A stretch of 64,000 nt of DNA from Chimaeribacter coloradensis (lineage in GTDB: Bacteria > Pseudomonadota > Gammaproteobacteria > Enterobacterales > Enterobacteriaceae): contig NZ_PJZH01000011.1 in NCBI RefSeq assembly GCF_002858715.1, positions 1 to 64,000 on the forward strand, given 5' to 3'. Under the pieces are notes generated by a model. The model ran no database searches. It was not told the DNA's origin and saw only the letters and a program-made list of their open reading frames with translations. Made by a program: the position numbers and the translations under genes. Of the stretch, positions 59,627 to 64,000 are shown piece after piece (positions within the stretch are counted from its first letter, which is position 1; every line of letters begins with the position of its first letter).

Positions 59627-60766
59627 GTGAAAATCCTGGTTGATGAAAATATGCCGTATGCCCAGACCCTGTTCAGCCGCCTGGGCGAGGTGCAGGCGGT
59701 GCCCGGCCGCCCGATCCCGCAGGCGGCGCTGGCGGGGGCTGACGCGCTGATGGTGCGCTCCGTCACCAAAGTGAATGCCGATCTGCTGGCCGGCACCGGG
59801 GTGAAATTTGTCGGCACCGCCACCGCCGGCACCGACCATGTGGATGACGCCTGGCTGGCGGCGCAGGGCATCGGCTTTTCTGCCGCGCCGGGCTGCAACG
59901 CCATCGCCGTGGTGGAGTATGTCTTCTCCGCGCTGCTGATCCTCGCCCAGCGCGACGGCTGGCAGCTGCGTGATAAAACTGTGGGGATCGTCGGCGTCGG
60001 TAACGTCGGCTCCCGGCTGCAGGCGCGGCTTGAGGCGCTGGGCGTGAAAACGCTGCTGTGTGACCCGCCGCGCGCCGCGCGCGGTGATCACGGCCCGTTC
60101 TGGCCGCTGGAGAAGCTGGTGGCCGAGGCAGATATCCTCACCTTCCACACCCCGCTGAATAAAGAGGGCCCGTACCGCTCGCGCCACCTGGTGGATGCCG
60201 AGGTGCTGGCCGCGCTGCCGGACAACCGCGTGCTGATCAACGCCTGCCGCGGTGCCGTGGTGGACAACGCCGCGCTGCTGGCCGCGCTCCGGGGCGGCAA
60301 AGCGCTGCGCACCGTGCTGGATGTCTGGGAGCCGGAGCCGGATCTCTCACTGCCGCTGCTGCAGGCCGTGGACATCGGCACTGCGCACATCGCCGGGTAC
60401 AGCCTGGAGGGCAAAGCACGCGGCACCACGCAGGTGTTCGAGGCCTACAGCCAGTTCCTCGGCCGGCCGCAACAGGTGCCGCTGGCGACGCTGCTGCCGG
60501 TGCCGGATGTCAGCGAGGTGACGCTGAACGGCAATCTGGCGGCGAACCTGGATGAAGGGACCCTGCTGCGCCTGATGCACCTGGTGTATGATGTGCGCCG
60601 CGATGACGCCCCGCTGCGGCGGGTGGCCGGGATCCCCGGCGAGTTCGACAAATTGCGGAAGTTTTATCAGGAGCGGCGCGAATGGTCGTCGCTCTGCATA
60701 CAGTGTGACGACGAGGCCACGGCCGCGTTGCTGACCCGGCTCGGCTTCAGCGCCCGGCTGCGTTAA
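59627..60766 (+). CDS. pdxB: Erythronate-4-phosphate dehydrogenase PdxB
   Basis: Second step of the DXP-dependent pyridoxal phosphate pathway. Started at GTG 59627, the product is 379 residues (E. coli 378); GGAG lies six bases upstream, and the earlier in-frame ATG adds residues absent from the family. It is a D-2-hydroxyacid dehydrogenase: the NAD motif is [21 protein letters not shown], the catalytic Arg is in [14 protein letters not shown], and Glu/His lie in LDVWEPEPD and [16 protein letters not shown]. The C-terminal dimerisation domain [21 protein letters not shown] is intact. Confidence 0.97.
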   Translation: MKILVDENMPYAQTLFSRLGEVQAVPGRPIPQAALAGADALMVRSVTKVNADLLAGTGVKFVGTATAGTDHVDDAWLAAQGIGFSAAPGCNAIAVVEYVFSALLILAQRDGWQLRDKTVGIVGVGNVGSRLQARLEALGVKTLLCDPPRAARGDHGPFWPLEKLVAEADILTFHTPLNKEGPYRSRHLVDAEVLAALPDNRVLINACRGAVVDNAALLAALRGGKALRTVLDVWEPEPDLSLPLLQAVDIGTAHIAGYSLEGKARGTTQVFEAYSQFLGRPQQVPLATLLPVPDVSEVTLNGNLAANLDEGTLLRLMHLVYDVRRDDAPLRRVAGIPGEFDKLRKFYQERREWSSLCIQCDDEATAALLTRLGFSARLR

Positions 60767-60835
60767 GCGCGTCACCCCCTCTTTTCATGGGCGGCAGTGA
60801 CCGCCCTTTGTGTTTGTTTTTCTGGAGAAACCACT

Positions 60836-61846
60836 ATGTCTGACGGCTGGAACATTGCCCTGTTGGGGGCCACAGGCGCGGTAGGCAACGCCTTACTGGA
60901 ACTGCTGCAGGAACGCCAGTTCCCGGTGGGGGAACTTTTCCCACTGGCCAGCGACCGCAGCGCCGGTGAGTCCCTGCGTTTCAACGGGAAATCGGTGATG
61001 GTGCAGGACGCCGCGCAGTTTGACTGGGCGCAGGCGCAACTCGCCTTCTTTGTGGCCGGGACGGAGGCCACCGCACGTTACGCGGAAGAGGCGGCCAACG
61101 CCGGCTGCCTGGTGATTGACAGCAGCGGCCTGTTCGCGCTGGAGCCGGATGTGCCGCTGGTGGTGCCGGGCGTCAACCCGCACGTGCTGGGCGATTACCG
61201 CAACCGCAATATCGTGGCGCTGGCCGACAGCCTGACCAGCCAGCTGCTGACCGCCATCAAACCACTGACGGAGCAGGCCGGGCTCTCCCGCCTGCACGTC
61301 ACCAGCCTGATCTCCGCGTCAGCGCACGGCAAGGCGGCGGTGGACGATCTGGCCGGGCAGAGCGCCCGCCTGCTCAACGGCCTGCCGGTGGAGCAGAGCC
61401 TGTTCAGCAAACAGCTGGCGTTCAACCTGCTGCCGCTGCTGGCGGATGAGGCGGGCAGCGTGCGTGAGGAGCGCCGCCTGGTGGACCAGGTGCGTAAAGT
61501 CCTGCAGGACGAAGGCCTGCCGATCTCGGTGAACTGCATCCAGTCGCCGGTGTTCTATGGCCAGGCGCAGGTGGTCAACCTGGAGGCGCTGCGCCCGATG
61601 GCGGCTGACGAGGCGCGTGAGGCGTTCCAGACGGTAGAGGAGATTTCGCTGAGCGATGAGCAGGACTTCCCGACCCAGGTCACGGATGCCTCCGGCAACG
61701 ACGCGCTGAGCATCGGCTGCGTGCGCAACGACTACGGCATCCCGGAGATTCTGCAATTCTGGTCCGTGGCTGACAACATCCGCTTCGGCGGCGCGCGGAT
61801 GGCGGTGGAAACCGCCGAGAAGCTGGTGCAGGAGTACATGTACTGA
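60836..61846 (+). CDS. usg: USG-1 protein, aspartate-semialdehyde dehydrogenase homologue
   Basis: A 336-residue protein homologous to aspartate-semialdehyde dehydrogenase, beginning [22 protein letters not shown] with an intact NADP loop. Where true enzymes have NIIANPNCSTIQ, this has [12 protein letters not shown], so the catalytic Cys is replaced by Ser; it is probably not an active dehydrogenase. Same position as in E. coli, between pdxB and truA. TGGAG precedes ATG 60836. It overlaps truA by one base. The role is unknown. Confidence 0.93.
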   Translation: MSDGWNIALLGATGAVGNALLELLQERQFPVGELFPLASDRSAGESLRFNGKSVMVQDAAQFDWAQAQLAFFVAGTEATARYAEEAANAGCLVIDSSGLFALEPDVPLVVPGVNPHVLGDYRNRNIVALADSLTSQLLTAIKPLTEQAGLSRLHVTSLISASAHGKAAVDDLAGQSARLLNGLPVEQSLFSKQLAFNLLPLLADEAGSVREERRLVDQVRKVLQDEGLPISVNCIQSPVFYGQAQVVNLEALRPMAADEAREAFQTVEEISLSDEQDFPTQVTDASGNDALSIGCVRNDYGIPEILQFWSVADNIRFGGARMAVETAEKLVQEYMY

Positions 61847-62694
61847 TGTCTGACGCCGTGACCCTGCCGCCGGAACCGGCGGCAGGCCAGTTTAAAATCG
61901 CGCTGGGAATCGAGTATGACGGCAGCCGCTATTTCGGCTGGCAGCGGCAGCAGGAGGTCGCCAGCGTGCAGGGCTGCCTCGAGCAGGCGCTGAGCAAAGT
62001 GGCGGCGCACCCGGTCAGCGTCTTCTGCGCCGGGCGCACTGACGCCGGGGTACACGCCACCGGGCAGGTGGTGCACTTCACCACCGATGCCGTGCGCAAA
62101 GAGGCGGCCTGGACGATGGGGGTCAACACCCATCTGCCGCCTGACATCGCCGTGCGCTGGGTGAAAACCGTGGAGGAGGATTTCCACGCGCGTTTCAGCG
62201 CCACCGCCCGCCGCTACCGCTATGTGATCTACAACCACCGCTACCGCCCGGCCATTCTCCAGCAGGGAGTGACGCACTACCACCAGCCGCTGGATGAGCA
62301 GCGGATGCAGCGCGCGGCGCAGAGCCTGCTGGGCGAGAATGATTTCACCTCATTCCGCGCGGTGCAGTGCCAGTCGCGCACCCCGTGGCGCAATGTAAAA
62401 CATGTAAATATTACACGCCTGGGTCACTATATTGTGGTAGATATCAAGGCCAATGCGTTCGTTCACCACATGGTACGCAACATTGTCGGCAGCCTGATGG
62501 AGATCGGCTGTGGTAACCAGCCGGAAACCTGGATGGCCGATTTGCTGGCGGTGAAGGATCGCACGCAGGCCGCGGCCACGGCCCGGGCAGAGGGGCTTTA
62601 TCTGGTGGCAGTGGACTACCCGGCACGTTTTGACCTGCCGTCCCCGCCGCTGGGGCCGCTGTTTTTGCCGGACGATCTGCACCCGGCACACTGA
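61846..62694 (+). CDS. truA: tRNA pseudouridine synthase TruA
   Basis: Makes pseudouridine at positions 38-40 of the tRNA anticodon stem. 282 residues (E. coli 270), with a longer N-terminus ([17 protein letters not shown]). Catalytic Asp66 is in [37 protein letters not shown] and [19 protein letters not shown] are further family blocks. It is translationally coupled to usg (TGATG). Confidence 0.97.
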   Translation: MSDAVTLPPEPAAGQFKIALGIEYDGSRYFGWQRQQEVASVQGCLEQALSKVAAHPVSVFCAGRTDAGVHATGQVVHFTTDAVRKEAAWTMGVNTHLPPDIAVRWVKTVEEDFHARFSATARRYRYVIYNHRYRPAILQQGVTHYHQPLDEQRMQRAAQSLLGENDFTSFRAVQCQSRTPWRNVKHVNITRLGHYIVVDIKANAFVHHMVRNIVGSLMEIGCGNQPETWMADLLAVKDRTQAAATARAEGLYLVAVDYPARFDLPSPPLGPLFLPDDLHPAH

Positions 62695-62773
62695 CAGGCA
62701 ACACAGGGACCCGGCTCGCCGGGTATACGTTTAAACCTGCGGGGTTGTTACCTGCATCACAGAGATGGGCCCT

Positions 62774-63436
62774 ATGGACTTTATCCATTTCGTTATTGAT
62801 TTTATTCTGCATATTGATGTTCATCTGGCAGAACTGGTCGCGCAGTATGGCGTGTGGATTTACGGCATTCTCTTCCTGATCCTGTTTTGTGAAACCGGGC
62901 TGGTGGTCACCCCCTTCCTGCCGGGGGATTCGCTGCTGTTTGTGGCGGGCGCGCTGGCGGCCCTGCCGTCCAACAGCCTGGATGTGCATGTCATGGCGTT
63001 CCTGATGGTCTGCGCGGCGATCCTGGGTGACGCGGTGAACTACACCATCGGCCGCCTGTTTGGTAAGCGGTTGTTCAGTAACCCTGACTCGAAAATTTTC
63101 CGGCAGAGTTACCTGACCAAGACCCACCAGTTCTATGACAAGCACGGCGGCAAAACCATTATCCTGGCGCGTTTCGTGCCGATCGTGCGGACTTTTGCGC
63201 CGTTTGTGGCCGGGATGGGGCATATGTCCTACCGTCACTTTGCCGCCTACAACGTCGTGGGCGGGCTGCTGTGGGTGCTGCTGTTCACCTATGCCGGTTA
63301 CCTGTTTGGTGACCTGCCGGTGGTGCAGGAGAACCTGAAGCTCTTGATTGTCGGCATTATCCTTGTTTCAATTCTGCCGGGCGTAATTGAAGTATGGCGT
63401 CACCGCCGCGCAGCCGCGCGGGCGCAAAAACAGTAA
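62774..63436 (+). CDS. dedA: DedA-family membrane protein
   Basis: A 220-residue inner-membrane protein (E. coli DedA 219), starting [20 protein letters not shown]. The family motifs are [23 protein letters not shown] near residue 40 and [24 protein letters not shown], with the essential Glu and Arg residues. DedA proteins are linked to lipid-carrier scrambling and membrane energetics. An ATG nine bases upstream (62765) is possible but not conserved. It lies upstream of accD, as in E. coli. Confidence 0.95.
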   Translation: MDFIHFVIDFILHIDVHLAELVAQYGVWIYGILFLILFCETGLVVTPFLPGDSLLFVAGALAALPSNSLDVHVMAFLMVCAAILGDAVNYTIGRLFGKRLFSNPDSKIFRQSYLTKTHQFYDKHGGKTIILARFVPIVRTFAPFVAGMGHMSYRHFAAYNVVGGLLWVLLFTYAGYLFGDLPVVQENLKLLIVGIILVSILPGVIEVWRHRRAAARAQKQ

Positions 63437-63484
63437 AACAGGGTGACGCCGTCACATTATTGTTAAGTTTTGACGACATTAACC

Positions 63485-63526
63485 TAACGGTTCGACCAGT
63501 TTTTTATCCACAGTGTCGAACCGTTA
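63485..63526. repeat. Perfect 12-bp inverted repeat upstream of accD
   Basis: TAACGGTTCGAC (63485-63496) and GTCGAACCGTTA (63515-63526), with an 18-nt AT-rich centre. It lies 48 bp after dedA. TATGGT or TTTAAT just to its right could be a -10 element, so it may be an operator, or a hairpin at the dedA mRNA end. No T-run follows. Confidence 0.65.
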
Positions 63527-63588
63527 TGGTTTAATGAGCGGCATTTATGGTCTGTCCGTGCGGACACCCCTGATGTCAGTGCCTTAGT

Positions 63589-63627
63589 GGCGCGCCCCGG
63601 GCGCGCATCTCGGGCATTTTTTTATGG
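63589..63627 (+). terminator. Terminator- or attenuator-like hairpin in the accD leader
   Basis: A GC-rich stem (GGCGCGCC/GGGCGCGC type) is followed after a short gap by ATTTTTTTA. It lies about 65 bp upstream of accD. It could end readthrough from dedA or attenuate accD. Confidence 0.4.
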
Positions 63628-63690
63628 GTCGTTTACGGCGGACAAGAACAGTGGACCGGCAATGGCCGGGTTCAAACAGAAAGGTCATCA

Positions 63691-64000
63691 ATGAGCTGGA
63701 TTGAACGAATTCTAAATAAGAGCACGATCACCCAAACCCGTAAGGCGAACATTCCTGAAGGGGTCTGGACTAAATGTGACAGCTGCGGCCAGGTTCTCTA
63801 CCGCGCCGAGCTGGAGCGCAACCTTATGGTGTGCCCTAAGTGCGACCATCACATGCCGATTGCTGCGCGTATGCGCCTGCATACCTTCCTGGATGAAGGC
63901 AGCGATGTGGAATTGGGCAGTGAGCTTGAGCCGAAAGATGTGCTGAAGTTTAAGGATTCCAAAAAGTATAAAGACCGCCTGAGCGCGGCCCAGAAAGAGA
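63691..64000 (+). CDS. accD: Acetyl-CoA carboxylase carboxyltransferase beta subunit AccD (partial)
   Basis: Starts at ATG 63691 and runs off the window; the first 103 codons are present. It begins [20 protein letters not shown]. The four-Cys zinc ribbon, TKCDSCGQ (Cys29, Cys32) and VCPKCDHHM (Cys48, Cys51), is intact. AccD with AccA makes malonyl-CoA for fatty-acid synthesis. The zinc ribbon of E. coli AccD also binds mRNA. Two residues are inserted near position 9 compared with E. coli. Confidence 0.96.
   Translation, partial: MSWIERILNKSTITQTRKANIPEGVWTKCDSCGQVLYRAELERNLMVCPKCDHHMPIAARMRLHTFLDEGSDVELGSELEPKDVLKFKDSKKYKDRLSAAQKE

Overview
The window is chromosomal DNA from a GC-rich gammaproteobacterium of the order Enterobacterales. 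The evidence is gene order: gltX with flanking tRNA-Val and tRNA-Ala pairs, nupC, mntH, ypeC, glk, alaC/ypdAB, tRNA-Arg(CCT)/yfdC, mlaA, fadL, yfcZ, fadIJ, sixA, smrB, prmB, aroC, mepA, yfcA, epmC, yfcL, mnmC, fabB, flk, pdxB, usg, truA, dedA and accD. This is the order known from the E. coli 50-54 min region, with local inversions, insertions and losses. Separate ccmH and ccmI genes, ipdC beside glk, and the absence of the E. coli argW prophage point away from E. coli itself, towards an environmental or plant-associated genus. I cannot name the genus from sequence alone.

Layout. 1-4.1 kb: translation genes (tRNA-Val x2, gltX, tRNA-Ala x2), a YfeC-type regulator and a formate/nitrite channel. 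4.1-12.9 kb: uptake and metabolism (nupC, mntH with a Fur-box-like promoter, ypeC, an aldo-keto reductase, indolepyruvate decarboxylase ipdC, an amino-acid racemase, glucokinase). 12.9-16.8 kb: a pyruvate-sensing module (ypdA-ypdB-yhjX) whose predicted operator matches the known E. coli YpdB site. 16.9-20.6 kb: a YbiU-type dioxygenase, a GNAT acetyltransferase, alaC and two tiny membrane-protein genes. 20.6-22.1 kb: an AT-richer, almost gene-free stretch with one small zinc-ribbon ORF and a cluster of operator-like palindromes. 22.1-25.2 kb: a chemoreceptor with a sigma-28 promoter, tRNA-Arg and yfdC. 25.5-32.6 kb: a complete cytochrome c maturation operon, ccmABCDEFGHI. 32.6-39.1 kb: mlaA and the fatty-acid uptake/oxidation genes fadL and fadIJ with FadR-type operators. 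39.5-49 kb: conserved housekeeping genes ending at fabB, whose promoter carries FadR and FabR sites. 49-53.5 kb: a bglGFB aryl-beta-glucoside operon with two RAT/terminator antitermination switches, inserted between fabB and flk. 53.6-59.4 kb: a YbiR-type permease, flk, a MocR-type regulator and two DMT exporters. 59.6-64 kb: pdxB, usg, truA, dedA and the start of accD (cut by the window end).

Most of the window is ordinary core genome, and I found no mobile element, phage, CRISPR array or defence system. The observations most worth checking are regulatory or concern very small genes: the self-contained YpdAB-YhjX module with its direct-repeat box, the orphan operator cluster near 21.8-22.0 kb, a second tiny transmembrane protein next to YpdK, a leader ORF that would cover the mntH ribosome-binding site, and a perfect 12-bp inverted repeat before accD.
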